Below are positions 34,679-44,497 of a stretch of 64,000 bases of DNA, piece after piece. Position 1 is the stretch's first letter. Each line of letters starts with the position of its first letter. The notes beneath the pieces were generated by a model. It made no database searches. It was not told the DNA's origin and saw nothing but the letters and a program-made list of their open reading frames with translations. Made by a program: the position numbers and the translations under genes. The DNA is from Gemmatimonadota bacterium (GTDB lineage: Bacteria; Gemmatimonadota; Gemmatimonadetes; Longimicrobiales; Gaopeijiaceae): positions 18,293 to 82,292 of the forward strand of contig JAJCZZ010000099.1 of the NCBI GenBank assembly GCA_029262115.1. Reading direction: 5' to 3'.

Positions 34679-36129
34679 CGGTCGAGCGCCACCCAGACGC
34701 TCTTCACCTGCGTATACTTATCGAGAGCCGACTCCCAACCGAGGTCCCGCCCGAAGCCCGACTGCTTGTACCCTCCGAAGGGCGAGGCCGAGTCGTACTG
34801 GTTGTAGGTGTTGACCCACACCGTACCCGCTTTGATTTCGGCTGCCATGCGGTGGGCCGTGCCCACGTCGCGCGTCCACACGCCACTCGCGAGCCCGTAA
34901 ATCGTGTCGTTGGCCTTTCTGATGGCGTCGTCGATGTCGTCGAACGGGATGACCGCGGCTACCGGTCCGAAGATCTCCTCCTGCGCGATGGTCATGCCCG
35001 GCTCGACGTCGGCGAAGACCGTGGCCGTTACGAAGTTGCCCTTGCCGTCCACGTCGGTCCGCTCACCCCCCGCGACCAGTCGGGCGCCCTCGTCCTTGCC
35101 CTTCTGGATGTAGCCGAGCACCCGCTCCAGCTGCTCCTCGCTCACGATGGCGCCCAGCCGTGTGTTTTCGTCCATCGGGTCGCCGACGGTCATCTTTTCC
35201 GCGCGTCCCGCGAACTGCTCCACGAAGTCGTCGTAGACGTCGCGTTGAACGAGCACGCGCGAGCCCGCGGCGCACACTTCGCCCTTTCCGTAGAAGATCC
35301 CGGTCGAAGCGCCGCGCACGGCGGCCTTCAGGTCGGCGTCGGCGAACACGACGTTCGGGCTCTTGCCACCCAACTCGAGCGAGACCTTCTTGAGCGTCTC
35401 GGCGGCGTCGCGCATGACGATCTTGCCGACCTGCGTCGAGCCGGTGAACGCGATGGCGTCCACGTCAGGGTGACGGACGAGCGCGGCGCCCGCAGTCTCG
35501 CCGTAGCCGGGCACGACGTTGAGCACGCCCTCGGGAAAGCCGACCTCGGCCGCGAGTTCGCCGAGCCGAAGCGCGGTGAGCGGCGTCTGCTCGGCCGGTT
35601 TCAGCACCACCGTGTTCCCGGTCGCGAGGGCGGGGGCCACCTTCCACGACGCGAGCGACAGCGGGAAGTTCCAGGGCGTGATGATGCCAACCACCCCGAC
35701 GGGCTCGCGTAGCGTGTAGTTGAGGAACGGCCCCGCCACGGGGATCGTGGCGCCGTGGATCTTGTCGGCCATGCCCGCGAAGTAGCGGAAGTTCTCGACC
35801 ACGCTGGGCAGGTCGACCTTACGCGCTTCGAAGTACGGCTTGCCATTGTCCGCCGTCTCGAGCGCACCCAATTCGTCGGCGTTCGCTTCGATGGCGTCGG
35901 CCAGCTTCCACAGCAGTCGCGACCGTTTGTGCGGGTTCATGGCCCGCCAAGCCTTCCCGGTGGCCGCGTCGCGGGCGGCCTGGACGGCGCGGTCGACGTC
36001 CGCCGATTTGGCTTCCGCGACCGAGGCGATGACCTCACCGGTGGCGGGGTTGATCGTGTCGAAGGTGGCGCCGTCGGCGGCGTCCACCCAGGCGTTGGCG
36101 ATCCAGAGTCGATCGGGCGCGTCGCTCAT
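34675..36129 (-). CDS. NAD(P)-dependent aldehyde dehydrogenase
   Basis: A 484-residue enzyme oxidising an aldehyde to the acid. It has T-P-W-N-F-P-L with the catalytic Asn, L-K-P-A-E-Q-T-P for cofactor binding, [16 protein letters not shown] with the general-base Glu, and G-E-V-C-A-A-G-S-R with the nucleophilic Cys. E-E-I-F-G-P-V and [13 protein letters not shown] follow. It is closest in style to betaine/phenylacetaldehyde dehydrogenases, but the substrate is uncertain. It begins the tightly overlapped block leading into thiolase. Confidence 0.93.
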   Translation of the reverse strand: MSDAPDRLWIANAWVDAADGATFDTINPATGEVIASVAEAKSADVDRAVQAARDAATGKAWRAMNPHKRSRLLWKLADAIEANADELGALETADNGKPYFEARKVDLPSVVENFRYFAGMADKIHGATIPVAGPFLNYTLREPVGVVGIITPWNFPLSLASWKVAPALATGNTVVLKPAEQTPLTALRLGELAAEVGFPEGVLNVVPGYGETAGAALVRHPDVDAIAFTGSTQVGKIVMRDAAETLKKVSLELGGKSPNVVFADADLKAAVRGASTGIFYGKGEVCAAGSRVLVQRDVYDDFVEQFAGRAEKMTVGDPMDENTRLGAIVSEEQLERVLGYIQKGKDEGARLVAGGERTDVDGKGNFVTATVFADVEPGMTIAQEEIFGPVAAVIPFDDIDDAIRKANDTIYGLASGVWTRDVGTAHRMAAEIKAGTVWVNTYNQYDSASPFGGYKQSGFGRDLGWESALDKYTQVKSVWVALDR

Positions 36130-36219
36130 ATCGGGTCGGGGTGTTGGGACGAGTGGGGACAGCCAGGGCGCCGGACGCCCTCAAAAACGCAACGGGCCGG
36201 CACCCTGGTGTGAAGCGAA

Positions 36220-36248
36220 GACGGGGCCCGGAAAGTCCGGACCCCGTC
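36220..36248 (-). terminator. Strong hairpin between enoyl-CoA hydratase and aldehyde dehydrogenase genes
   Basis: GACGGGGCCCGGA (36220-36232) and TCCGGACCCCGTC (36236-36248) form a 13-bp stem with one mismatch and a three-base loop. It is in the 193-base gap after the upstream hydratase stop. It may partly end that transcript or stabilise its 3' end. No U-tract on the minus strand was seen. Nothing else is recognised in the gap. Confidence 0.6.
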
Positions 36249-36322
36249 TCAACCCTTCAAGGGGTCGTTGGTTCACGCGACCCCGCGGCACCCCAGGTGC
36301 CTGTCGCGCGCCGTGACCCGCG

Positions 36323-37123
36323 TCAGTTGCCCTTGAAGTCGGCTGGGCGCTTCTCGACGTAGGCGGCCAGGCCTTCCTTGGCATCCTTCGACGCGAATAG
36401 CTGCGCCTGAAGCTCGCGCTCCAGAGCCAGCGCCAACTCGAACGGCAGTTCGGCTCCCGTCTGGACCGATCGCTTGATGAGTCCGACCGCCTTGGTGGCC
36501 TTGTTCGGGGTCGTGAACTGATTCGCGTACTCGAGGACCTTCGCGAAGAAGTCGTCGCGGCTGTCGGCCTCCCACACCTCGTTCACCAGGCCGAGTTGGT
36601 GCGCACGGTCGAAGTCGAAGGTGCTTCCCTCGACCATGAGTTGGATCGCGGACGGCTTTCCAACGAGGCGGACCAGACGCTGCGTGCCACCCGTGCCGGG
36701 AAGCACGCCCAGCGCGACCTCAGGCAGGCCGACCTTTCCGGAGTCCTTGCGCGCGATGCGCATGTCCGCGGCCATCGCGATCTCCAGACCACCACCCACC
36801 GTGTGACCGTTCAGCGCGGCGATGACGAGCTTGGGCGTGTGCTCGAGGCGGTTGAGCGTCTCGTTCGCGTGGAGGCAGAAGCAGTATTTCCAGTCCGGGT
36901 CGGCCTCGTTCAACATTCCGATGTTGGCCCCCGCGCAGAAGAACTTCTCGCCGGCCCCGGTGATGACGATCACCTCGACACCCTTGTCGAAGCGGGCCTT
37001 GATGATGCCCGAATCGAGCTGGCTCATCATCTCGTGCGTGTAGGTGTTCGCGGGTGGGTCGTCCAGCGTGAGGACAGCGACCTTCCCATGGACTTCGTAG
37101 TGGACCAGGACCTTCTCGGACAT
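36323..37123 (-). CDS. Enoyl-CoA hydratase/isomerase (second copy)
   Basis: A 266-residue crotonase-family protein. It has K-F-F-C-A-G-A-N-I-G-M-L in the oxyanion region, and catalytic Glu residues in G-G-G-L-E-I-A-M-A-A-D-M and L-P-E-V-A-L-G-V-L-P-G-T-G-G-T-Q-R-L. The active site appears intact. GAGGGAG precedes the ATG. It is the first gene of the minus-strand acyl-CoA cluster and is separated from the rest by a hairpin, so it may be expressed at a different level. It is only moderately similar to the 31578-32384 enzyme, suggesting different chain-length preference. Confidence 0.93.
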   Translation of the reverse strand: MSEKVLVHYEVHGKVAVLTLDDPPANTYTHEMMSQLDSGIIKARFDKGVEVIVITGAGEKFFCAGANIGMLNEADPDWKYCFCLHANETLNRLEHTPKLVIAALNGHTVGGGLEIAMAADMRIARKDSGKVGLPEVALGVLPGTGGTQRLVRLVGKPSAIQLMVEGSTFDFDRAHQLGLVNEVWEADSRDDFFAKVLEYANQFTTPNKATKAVGLIKRSVQTGAELPFELALALERELQAQLFASKDAKEGLAAYVEKRPADFKGN

Positions 37124-37288
37124 CGGGAACTCCCTCAGTTGACTGTCGTGGCGTGGGTGCCGACGGGGCGGCGAACGTTACCCGAGCGCGCGCCCCTTGG
37201 TCAACCCGGGCGCGGTGTGATGGTCAGCGCCGGGGTGAGGGGCGGTGTGGCTGGCGTCGCCTTCGCCCCGCGGCGATCTTTCTTCGCT

Positions 37289-38074
37289 ATGACCTCTTCA
37301 CTCTTCGCCCGCCTACTCGTGATCGTGACCGCCCGCCCGAGACGGGTGTGGCGGCCGACGGCGGTCTCACTGCGCGTCCTGGTCACGGCCGTCGGGGTGG
37401 CCACCACCGGTGCGTGCGAGGATTCCCCGATCGATCCGCTCGGCGGCGTGATCGCGGGTGAGACCGGGGCGGGGGCGCTGGCCCTGGCGGTATCGCTTCC
37501 CTCGCCCGCGCACGAAGTGTGGGACGCTTCGGATCCGGCGGTGAGTTCGACCATTCAGGAGTGGCTCGATTCGTGGAGCCTGGACGTCCGGTCGGGTCGC
37601 GACGTGCGGGAGCGCCTCTATCCGACCCTTGCACGCGCCCGGGCCGAGCACCGCGGCGACGAAGGGCTCGTGGCCGACCTGGACGCATTGGCGACGGCCG
37701 TGCAGACCGCCGAGAGGCTCGCCCTGCCTGATTTTCCGATATCGCTCCGAGCCGGAATCGACAGCGCCGCGGGCGAGTCCGAGCTTGCCGCTGCAGCTCA
37801 CGCGGAGGGCCGGCCGACGGGCGCGCTGGAGCACGTGCTCCGAGGGAGCGATCGACTCCGGGAAGTGGGACCCGAGGCGGTAGCGCGTAGCGCCGTCGCC
37901 GAGGTCGAGGGCCTCTTTCGAAGGATCTCCGACTCCGATCCGTACTCCGAACAGGACGTCGAGCGGATCTCGCGGTTGGTTCGTGGGAGCCGTCAGGCCC
38001 TCCAAGAGCGCGACTGGACATTGGCCATCCGACGCGCGTACTACGGAAAAGGCCTCCTGACACGAAGACCTTGA
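37289..38074 (+). CDS. Predicted helical lipoprotein, unknown function
   Basis: A 261-residue protein with no recognised family. The N-terminus has a basic region then a hydrophobic stretch V-L-V-T-A-V-G-V-A-T-T-G-A-C, which could be a lipoprotein signal ending at Cys43. A GTG at 37346 would give a more normal 24-residue signal. The rest is helical and Glu/Arg/Ala-rich, with pairs such as R-E-R-L-Y-P-T-L-A-R-A-R-A-E-H-R, suggesting repeated helical hairpins. Its stop abuts NfeD: the TTG codon at 38071 overlaps its TGA. A link to the NfeD/FloA membrane system is possible but unproven. Confidence 0.6.
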   Translation: MTSSLFARLLVIVTARPRRVWRPTAVSLRVLVTAVGVATTGACEDSPIDPLGGVIAGETGAGALALAVSLPSPAHEVWDASDPAVSSTIQEWLDSWSLDVRSGRDVRERLYPTLARARAEHRGDEGLVADLDALATAVQTAERLALPDFPISLRAGIDSAAGESELAAAAHAEGRPTGALEHVLRGSDRLREVGPEAVARSAVAEVEGLFRRISDSDPYSEQDVERISRLVRGSRQALQERDWTLAIRRAYYGKGLLTRRP

Positions 38075-38100
38075 AGAGCTTGCCCGCCCCGGTGACAGCC

Positions 38101-39480
38101 ATGCGAAACGTCGAGATTCTGGTAGCCTTGGTGGCCGTGTCCCTGACGCCCCTCACGGTCCAGGCCCAGGTCGGGCCGGTGCACCGCATTCCGGTGACCG
38201 GGGTGATCGAGCTCGGGCTGGCCCCGTTCATCGAACGTGGCCTGGCCGAGGCTCGGGAGGCGGGCGCGTCCCTGGTCGTGCTCGACATCGACACGCCCGG
38301 CGGTCGGGTGGACGCGGCGCAACGGATCGCCGACGCCCTGTCCGATTCCGAGGTGCCGGTTGTGGCGCTCGTGAATCGGCGCGCGTTTTCGGCGGGCGCG
38401 TTGATTGCCCTCGCGACCGAGCGGGTCTACATGCGACCGGGTTCGGTCATCGGAGCGGCGACGCCCGTCGACGGCTCCGGTACGAAGGCTCCCGAGAAGA
38501 TCGTCTCCGCAATGCGAAGTGAGATGCGTGCGCTTGCGGAGGCCCGCGCCCTCGACCCGGCCGTTGCCGAGGCGATGGTCGATGAAGACATTGCGATCGC
38601 GGGTGTGGTGGAGGCGGGCAAGCTGCTGACGCTGACCACCGAGGAGGCCGTGGCCATCGGGTACGCCGCCGAGATCGAGGATCTGGACGCGCTCCTGGCC
38701 GAGCGCGGCGTGGACGGGGCGAGCGTCACGACCGCCGAGGTGAACTGGGCCGAACGGGTGGTGCGCTTCTTTTCCAACCCGGTGGTGGCGCCCTTCCTTC
38801 TCACGCTCGGCTTTCTCGGGCTGATGGCCGAGATCAAGACGCCGACCTTCGGCGTGGCCGGAGCGGCCGGTCTGCTGGCCCTGTCGCTCTTCTTCGGCTC
38901 GAATCTGATCATCGGGCTGGCAGGCCTCGAAGACGTCATCCTCTTCGGAGCAGGGCTCGTCCTTCTGGGTGTCGAGATCTTCGTGATCCCCGGATTCGGG
39001 GTTTTCGGCGTGCTTGGGGCGGTGGGTGTGGCGGGCGGGTTGTACATGAGTCTCTTGGGGGGGCTACCCACCGTCCCCGACTTCACGAGGGCCGGTATGG
39101 TACTGACCACTACGATTCTCGTTCTCCTCGTCACGGGTTGGGCGATCCTCCGATCGCTGCCCGGAAATGCGCGCCTGGGGCGCAGTGGCATCTTCCTCAC
39201 CGACCGGACGGATCGCTCGATCGGGTACAGCTCCGCCGAGCGGCGCAACGACCTCATCGGGCAGCGGGGGCAGGCGGTGACCGACCTCCGCCCGTCCGGG
39301 ACCGCCGTGTTCGGCGACGAACGCGTCGACGTCGTGACCGACTCGGAGTGGATTCCGGCCGGAACGGCCATCGAGGTCATCAGCGCGGAAGGGTACCGCC
39401 ACGTGGTACGACCCGTCCGGGCTCTCGAAGGCGATGGGCCGTCGGATGACCCGAGCGACGACGGCGCCGTGGCAACCTGA
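38101..39480 (+). CDS. nfeD: NfeD long form: ClpP-class membrane serine protease
   Basis: A 459-residue protein. A signal peptide ends V-Q-A-Q. A ClpP/SppA-like protease domain has D-T-P-G-G and nucleophile Ser97 in [12 protein letters not shown], with a likely lysine base at 129 or 133. Four membrane helices (about 215-350) follow, and then a C-terminal OB-fold NfeD domain ([18 protein letters not shown]) facing the cytosol. Such proteins pair with SPFH (stomatin/flotillin) proteins and trim or control them. The FloA-like gene follows after 58 bases. A TTG at 38071 is an alternative start. Confidence 0.92.
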   Translation: MRNVEILVALVAVSLTPLTVQAQVGPVHRIPVTGVIELGLAPFIERGLAEAREAGASLVVLDIDTPGGRVDAAQRIADALSDSEVPVVALVNRRAFSAGALIALATERVYMRPGSVIGAATPVDGSGTKAPEKIVSAMRSEMRALAEARALDPAVAEAMVDEDIAIAGVVEAGKLLTLTTEEAVAIGYAAEIEDLDALLAERGVDGASVTTAEVNWAERVVRFFSNPVVAPFLLTLGFLGLMAEIKTPTFGVAGAAGLLALSLFFGSNLIIGLAGLEDVILFGAGLVLLGVEIFVIPGFGVFGVLGAVGVAGGLYMSLLGGLPTVPDFTRAGMVLTTTILVLLVTGWAILRSLPGNARLGRSGIFLTDRTDRSIGYSSAERRNDLIGQRGQAVTDLRPSGTAVFGDERVDVVTDSEWIPAGTAIEVISAEGYRHVVRPVRALEGDGPSDDPSDDGAVAT

Positions 39481-39538
39481 AGCACCCCGACCGCCGAGGT
39501 CGGCCGCACCGCATCCATCTACCACGAGGCACCGCCCA

Positions 39539-40537
39539 ATGGATCAGCTCGCTCTGCCCACAACCATGGCCATTCTCGCCGTGGCCTTCCTGTTCTTCCT
39601 GCTCTGGGCAATCCCGGTCCGGCTCTGGATCGAGGCCATGTCGGCGGGGGTCGACGTCAAGGTCGGCTCTCTGGTGGGGATGCGACTGAGAAAGGTCTCG
39701 CCTCCCGCCGTCGTGCGACCCCTCATCACCGCGACCAAAGCGGGACTGGATCTCGACACCAACTCGCTCGAGGCGCACTACCTGGCGGGTGGGCGTGTCG
39801 ATCGGGTCGTGGGCGCGTTGATCAGCGCGGACAAAGCGAACATCGATTTGACGTTCAACCAGGCGGCGGCCATCGACCTCGCGGGTCGCGATGTCTTCGA
39901 GGCCGTGCAGGTGTCCGTCAACCCGAAGGTCATCAATACGCCGAAGGTCGCGGCCATGGCCAAGGACGGCATCCAACTCATTGCCATCGCGCGCGTGACC
40001 GTTCGGGCCAACATCAACCGGCTGGTCGGTGGTGCGGGCGAGGAGACGATCCTCGCCCGCGTCGGTGAGGGCATCGTCTCGACCATCGGTTCGGCCGAGT
40101 CGCACAAAGCGGTGCTGGAGAACCCGGACAACATCTCCAAGACGGTGCTCTCGAAAGGGCTGGATTCGGGCACGGCGTTCGAGATCCTGTCCATCGACAT
40201 CGCGGACGTGGACGTCGGCAAGAACATCGGTGCCGAACTCCAGACCGATCAGGCGGAGGCCGACAAGCGGGTGGCGCAGGCCCGGGCGGAGGAACGACGC
40301 GCCATGGCCGTTGCCAACGAGCAGGAGATGAAGGCGCGTGTGCAGGAGATGCGGGCCGAGGTCGTCCGCGCCGAGGCGCAAGTACCGCTCGCGATTGCCG
40401 ATGCCTTCCGTAGCGGCAATCTGGGCGTCATGGACTTCGTGAAGTACAAGAACGTCGAAGCCGACACGGAGATGCGGAAAGCCATCGCGGGGCCTGACGA
40501 GTCGGGCGCGCACGGGGGCGATGGAGCGGACCGTTGA
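39539..40537 (+). CDS. floA: Flotillin-like SPFH protein FloA
   Basis: A 332-residue bacterial flotillin. An N-terminal membrane hairpin ([16 protein letters not shown]) is followed by the SPFH core ([23 protein letters not shown]) and the FloA-specific I-S-A-D-K-A-N-I. An Ala/Glu-rich coiled coil ([19 protein letters not shown]) comes next. It ends [12 protein letters not shown]. FloA organises membrane domains and helps assemble membrane complexes. NfeD upstream and a third membrane protein gene overlapping by 4 bases make a three-gene unit. Confidence 0.94.
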   Translation: MDQLALPTTMAILAVAFLFFLLWAIPVRLWIEAMSAGVDVKVGSLVGMRLRKVSPPAVVRPLITATKAGLDLDTNSLEAHYLAGGRVDRVVGALISADKANIDLTFNQAAAIDLAGRDVFEAVQVSVNPKVINTPKVAAMAKDGIQLIAIARVTVRANINRLVGGAGEETILARVGEGIVSTIGSAESHKAVLENPDNISKTVLSKGLDSGTAFEILSIDIADVDVGKNIGAELQTDQAEADKRVAQARAEERRAMAVANEQEMKARVQEMRAEVVRAEAQVPLAIADAFRSGNLGVMDFVKYKNVEADTEMRKAIAGPDESGAHGGDGADR

Positions 40538-41328
40538 ACGAGCAACTCATCTTCTTCGGACTGATTATCGCATTCAGCATTCTGGACGGCATCGTGCGCA
40601 GGAAGCGCGGAACGCAGGTCCCCCCTCCAGAGGAGTGGGAGGGGGGTGACGAGTGGCAAGGAAGCGACGACCGGGAGGGGAGCGACGAGGTCGGCGATCC
40701 CGGCCCGGTTACCGCCCGGGAGTCGCGTCGTGGAGAGGATGCCCCGGAGGGCTTCGAAGACGATCTTACGTCGTACCAGCGGCGGGGTGCTTCGGTGTCG
40801 AAGTACGAAGCGCCGGGCGGCTCTGGGTCGGTCCCCGGCACGACCCCTCCATCGCGCTACCAACCGCCCAGGACATCGTCTCCGGTGGGGGACGCGCAGA
40901 CGGCCGAGAGCGTCTGGGAGGAGATCGCTCGACTCGCCCGGGCCGGAGGTGTGCCGCCCGACGATATGCCTGGGGATGCGCCCTACGCAGAATCCCCGCC
41001 GAGGCTGCCTGGGACGTCTCGGCGGCCCGGATCAGACACGTCCCGGCTGCCCCGGTCCGGTCGGTCGGTCGTGCGCCGGTCGGGTGTTCCGGCCCGAGGC
41101 GCGCCCTCGCAGGAGCATCCCATCCACCTGTCCCACGCCGGCTACGGGACGGACCCTTCGTCCCGCCCCAGCAACGCCGCGGTGGTGACGTCCGAGCAGT
41201 CCAGCGAAGACGTGAAGGCAGTGAAGCGCATGCTGGCCGGAGGGCGCGGCCAACTGCGCCGCGCGGTCATCCTGCAGGAGATGCTCGGGCCGCCCGTGTC
41301 GATGCGCGACGCACCCGACCACCTGTAG
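40534..41328 (+). CDS. Membrane-anchored disordered protein, third gene of the nfeD-floA unit
   Basis: A 264-residue protein from a TTG start overlapping the floA stop (TTGA). One N-terminal helix ([17 protein letters not shown]) is followed by about 190 residues rich in Gly, Pro, Ser, Arg and acidic residues, probably disordered. A short conserved-looking end contains [17 protein letters not shown]. No enzymatic motif was seen. It is probably an adaptor recruited to flotillin assemblies, by operon context only. Confidence 0.75.
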   Translation: MNEQLIFFGLIIAFSILDGIVRRKRGTQVPPPEEWEGGDEWQGSDDREGSDEVGDPGPVTARESRRGEDAPEGFEDDLTSYQRRGASVSKYEAPGGSGSVPGTTPPSRYQPPRTSSPVGDAQTAESVWEEIARLARAGGVPPDDMPGDAPYAESPPRLPGTSRRPGSDTSRLPRSGRSVVRRSGVPARGAPSQEHPIHLSHAGYGTDPSSRPSNAAVVTSEQSSEDVKAVKRMLAGGRGQLRRAVILQEMLGPPVSMRDAPDHL

Positions 41329-41332
41329 ACTC

Positions 41333-41353
41333 GCGGGGCATCCAGCGCCCCGC
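41333..41353 (+). terminator. Hairpin between convergent genes
   Basis: GCGGGGC (41333-41339) pairs with GCCCCGC (41347-41353) around a seven-base loop, 5 bases after the upstream stop and before the convergent aconitase gene. No U-tract is present. It may act on both strands. Confidence 0.4.
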
Positions 41354-41379
41354 CGGGGCGTCCCGATCTCCCCGCCGGT

Positions 41380-44196
41380 CTACATCTCCCCGCGGGCCAT
41401 CTTCCGCAGCACCGTGTTAAGGATACCGCCGTTGCGGTAGTACTCGACGTCGACGTCCGAGTCGAGCCTCACGCGCACCTTGAAGTTCGTGGTGGCGCCG
41501 TCGTCGCGCGTGGCGGTCACCTGCACCAGTTCGCCGGGGGCGAGGCCGTCGGCCACACCCGTGATATCGAAGACCTCCCGGCCCGTCAGCCCGAGCGTCT
41601 CGGTGGAATCCCCCTCCAGGAACTCGAGCGGGAGCACGCCCATGCCCACCAGGTTGCTCCGGTGGATGCGCTCGTAGCTCTCCGCGATGACCGCGCGCAC
41701 TCCGAGGAGCAGGGTGCCCTTGGCGGCCCAGTCCCGCGAGCTACCCGTCCCGTACTCCTTGCCCGCCAACACCACGAGCGGCGTGCCGGCCTCCTGGTAC
41801 TTCATACACGCGTCGTAGATCGGCATGACCTCGTCGGTCGGGAAGTGGATCGTGTAGCCCCCCTCCTTGCCGTCGAGCAGCAGGTTCTTGATGCGCACGT
41901 TGCCGAACGTGCCGCGCATCATGACTTCGTGGTTGCCCCGCCGGGACCCGAACGTGTTGAAGTCCAGCACCGACACGCCGTTTTCCTGGAGATACCGGCC
42001 CGCCGGTTCCCGCTTGGGGATCGCGCCTGCCGGTGAAATGTGGTCGGTCGTGACCGACTGACCGAGGACGGCCATCACGCGCGCACCCTGGATATCCCGC
42101 ACGTCTGGAACCTCCGTCGTCATCCCTTCGAAGAACGGAGGGAGTGCCACATATGTCGACTCGGGATCCCACTCGTAGAGGCTGCTCTCTTCGGGCAGGG
42201 GAAGTGCCCGCCAGTTCTCGTCGCCATCGAACACCTCGCCGTACCGGTCGTGGTACATGTCCGGCTTGAGCGCGGACGCGACGGTGTCGCGGACCTCCTC
42301 CTGGGACGGCCAGATATCCGCCAGGAAGACCGGCTCACCATCGGATCCGTGGCCGAGCGGCTCGTTGTACAGGTCGATATCCACCCGACCCGCGAGCGCA
42401 AACGCGACCACCAACGGCGGCGATGCCAGGTAGTTGCCCCGAACCAAGGGGTGGATACGTGCTTCGAAGTTGCGGTTGCCGGACAGGACGGCGGTGACCA
42501 CGAGTCCGTTCTTCTCGACGGCGTCGTGGATCTCTTCGGGCAGCGGACCGCTGTTGCCGATGCAGGTCGTGCAGCCGTAGCCCACCACCTGGAAGTCGAG
42601 CGTCTCCAGGTAGGGCAGCAGTCCCGAACTGGTGAGGTAGTCGGTGACGACCTTCGAGCCCGGCGCCATGCTGGTCTTCACACCTGGCGCGATCGTCAGC
42701 CCCTTCTCCACGGCCTTCTTGGCCAGCAGCCCCGCGCCGACCATGACCGATGGGTTGGACGTGTTCGTGCACGAGGTGATGGCGGCGATGACCACCTTGC
42801 CGTCGAAGACATCCACCTCGTCTCCGTCATACGTCACCGTGACGGCACGGCCCTGGGCCGCCCGGACCACGCCGGCCACACGAACCGGTTCGTTGCCGCC
42901 CTCCCCGGCCCAGCTCTCGCTGGTTCGGTCGGTGCCTTCGCTCTCCGCGGCTTCCCGGCTCGGCAGGTCGAAGCCCACCGGCACCAGGCCCGGGAGGTCG
43001 CGTTCGAACTGGGTGCGCATGTTCCCCATCGCGATCCGATCCTGCGGGCGCTTCGGCCCCGCCAGGCTCGGCTCCACGGTTGACAGATCGAGCTCGATCG
43101 ACGACGTGAACTCGGGGTCGGGCGTGTCGTCCGTGCGGAACAGGCCGAGCTCTTTGCTGATGCGCTCGACCCGCTCCACCAGCTCCGGGCTGCGGCCCGA
43201 CCCCTCGAGGTAGCGCAGCGCCTCCTGGTCGACGGGGAAAAACCCGATCGTGGCGCCGTACTCCGGCGACATGTTGGCCATGGTGGCCTTGTCCGGAAGC
43301 GTGAGGTTGCTCAACCCCGAACCGTAGTACTCGACGAAGCGCCCGACGACCCCGTGCTCCCGCAGCATCTCGGTAACACGGAGCACCAGGTCGGTGGCGG
43401 TCGCGCCCTCCGGGAGCCGGCCTGAGAACTTCATGCCGACGACTTCGGGAAGCAGCATGTAGTAGGGCTGACCGAGCACCACGGCTTCCGCCTCGATGCC
43501 CCCGACGCCCCACCCCACAACGCCCAGACCGTTGATCATGGTCGTGTGGGAATCCGTGCCGACGAGCGTATCGGGGAACGCCACGTGGAGGCCGTCCTGC
43601 TCGTGCCGATGCACAACGGACGCCAGGTACTCGAGGTTCACCTGGTGCACGATTCCCGTTCCCGGGGGCACCACGGAAAAGTTGTCGAACGCCTCCTGCG
43701 CCCAACGGAGCAGGGCGTACCGCTCGCGGTTTCGCTCGAACTCTTTCTCCACGTTGAGGCGGTACGCGTCCGCAGTGCCGAAGTAGTCCACCTGGACGGA
43801 GTGGTCGATGACCAGGTCGACCGGCACCACCGGGTTGATGCGCGAGGGGTCGCCGCCCATGGCTTTGATGCCGTCACGCATCGCGGCGAGGTCGACGACG
43901 GCGGGCACACCGGTGAAGTCCTGGAGGACGACGCGGGACGGCATGAAGGGCACGTCCGCGCCGGCGTTGGTCGGGCTCCACGCCCCCACGGCGCGTACGT
44001 GGTCTTCGGAGACGTACGGACCTCCCGCGTGGCGGAGCGCGTTTTCGAGAAGGACCCGAATCGAAAACGGCAGGCGATCCAGGGAGGGGATCACGCCTTC
44101 GTCTTCAAGACGGGACAGGCGATAAAAGGAGGTCGATCCCTCTGCCAGGTCGACGTTGGACAGGGCGCCGAAGGGGTCCTTGCGATGTTCAGCCAC
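41380..44196 (-). CDS. acnA: Aconitate hydratase, AcnA/IRP1 type
   Basis: A 938-residue TCA-cycle enzyme interconverting citrate and isocitrate with a 4Fe-4S cluster. Cluster cysteines lie in T-S-C-T-N-T-S-N-P and G-Y-G-C-T-T-C-I-G-N-S-G-P-L. The substrate loop V-G-T-D-S-H-T-T-M-I-N-G-L-G-V-V-G-W-G-V-G-G and the swivel domain A-G-K-E-Y-G-T-G-S-S-R-D-W-A-A-K-G are intact. The GTG at 44196 has GGAG ahead and begins A-E-H-R-K-D-P-F-G-A-L as expected. An ATG at 44250 would add 18 residues. Citrate synthase lies 5 kb away on the other strand. Confidence 0.96.
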   Translation of the reverse strand: MAEHRKDPFGALSNVDLAEGSTSFYRLSRLEDEGVIPSLDRLPFSIRVLLENALRHAGGPYVSEDHVRAVGAWSPTNAGADVPFMPSRVVLQDFTGVPAVVDLAAMRDGIKAMGGDPSRINPVVPVDLVIDHSVQVDYFGTADAYRLNVEKEFERNRERYALLRWAQEAFDNFSVVPPGTGIVHQVNLEYLASVVHRHEQDGLHVAFPDTLVGTDSHTTMINGLGVVGWGVGGIEAEAVVLGQPYYMLLPEVVGMKFSGRLPEGATATDLVLRVTEMLREHGVVGRFVEYYGSGLSNLTLPDKATMANMSPEYGATIGFFPVDQEALRYLEGSGRSPELVERVERISKELGLFRTDDTPDPEFTSSIELDLSTVEPSLAGPKRPQDRIAMGNMRTQFERDLPGLVPVGFDLPSREAAESEGTDRTSESWAGEGGNEPVRVAGVVRAAQGRAVTVTYDGDEVDVFDGKVVIAAITSCTNTSNPSVMVGAGLLAKKAVEKGLTIAPGVKTSMAPGSKVVTDYLTSSGLLPYLETLDFQVVGYGCTTCIGNSGPLPEEIHDAVEKNGLVVTAVLSGNRNFEARIHPLVRGNYLASPPLVVAFALAGRVDIDLYNEPLGHGSDGEPVFLADIWPSQEEVRDTVASALKPDMYHDRYGEVFDGDENWRALPLPEESSLYEWDPESTYVALPPFFEGMTTEVPDVRDIQGARVMAVLGQSVTTDHISPAGAIPKREPAGRYLQENGVSVLDFNTFGSRRGNHEVMMRGTFGNVRIKNLLLDGKEGGYTIHFPTDEVMPIYDACMKYQEAGTPLVVLAGKEYGTGSSRDWAAKGTLLLGVRAVIAESYERIHRSNLVGMGVLPLEFLEGDSTETLGLTGREVFDITGVADGLAPGELVQVTATRDDGATTNFKVRVRLDSDVDVEYYRNGGILNTVLRKMARGEM

Positions 44197-44332
44197 GGTG
44201 GCTCCAGGTGGTTCGTTCGTCTCGATTCGAAAATTCGGAGCGCGGGTCACGGGACCGATGCGCCACCCGTAAGGATAAGAGAAGCGGGCGCGACTTGCAG
44301 CGGGCGAGATGCGCGTCGAGGTACCTGGGACG

Positions 44333-44361
44333 TTGAGAACCGGCGCGGGGTGCCGTTAGCT
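44333..44361 (+). promoter_or_regulatory. Possible tRNA-Leu promoter
   Basis: TTGAGA (44333-44338), 17 bases, then TTAGCT (44356-44361). Transcription would start about 7-10 bases before the mature tRNA at 44376. The -10 match is modest. The rest of the gap after the divergent aconitase gene shows nothing else. Confidence 0.4.
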
Positions 44362-44375
44362 TGGGTGCGCTCGGC

Positions 44376-44458
44376 GCCGGGGTGGCGGAACGGTAGACGC
44401 GGCGGCCTCAAAAGCCGCTGTCCGAAAGGGCGTGCGGGTTCGAATCCCGCCCCCGGCA
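44376..44458 (+). tRNA. tRNA-Leu, anticodon CAA
   Basis: A class II tRNA of 83 bases. Acceptor GCCGGGG (44376-44382) pairs with CCCCGGC (44451-44457), with discriminator A. The anticodon stem GCGGC/GCCGC (44402-44406/44414-44418) holds loop CTCAAAA with anticodon CAA (44409-44411), reading UUG. A long variable arm (TGTCCGAAAGGGCGT region) and T-arm GCGGG-TTCGAAT-CCCGC follow. CCA is not encoded. It is the only tRNA gene in the window. Confidence 0.95.
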
Positions 44459-44497
44459 TTCGAGCATCTTCGATCAGGGTGGGGAGGCATTGCGCAC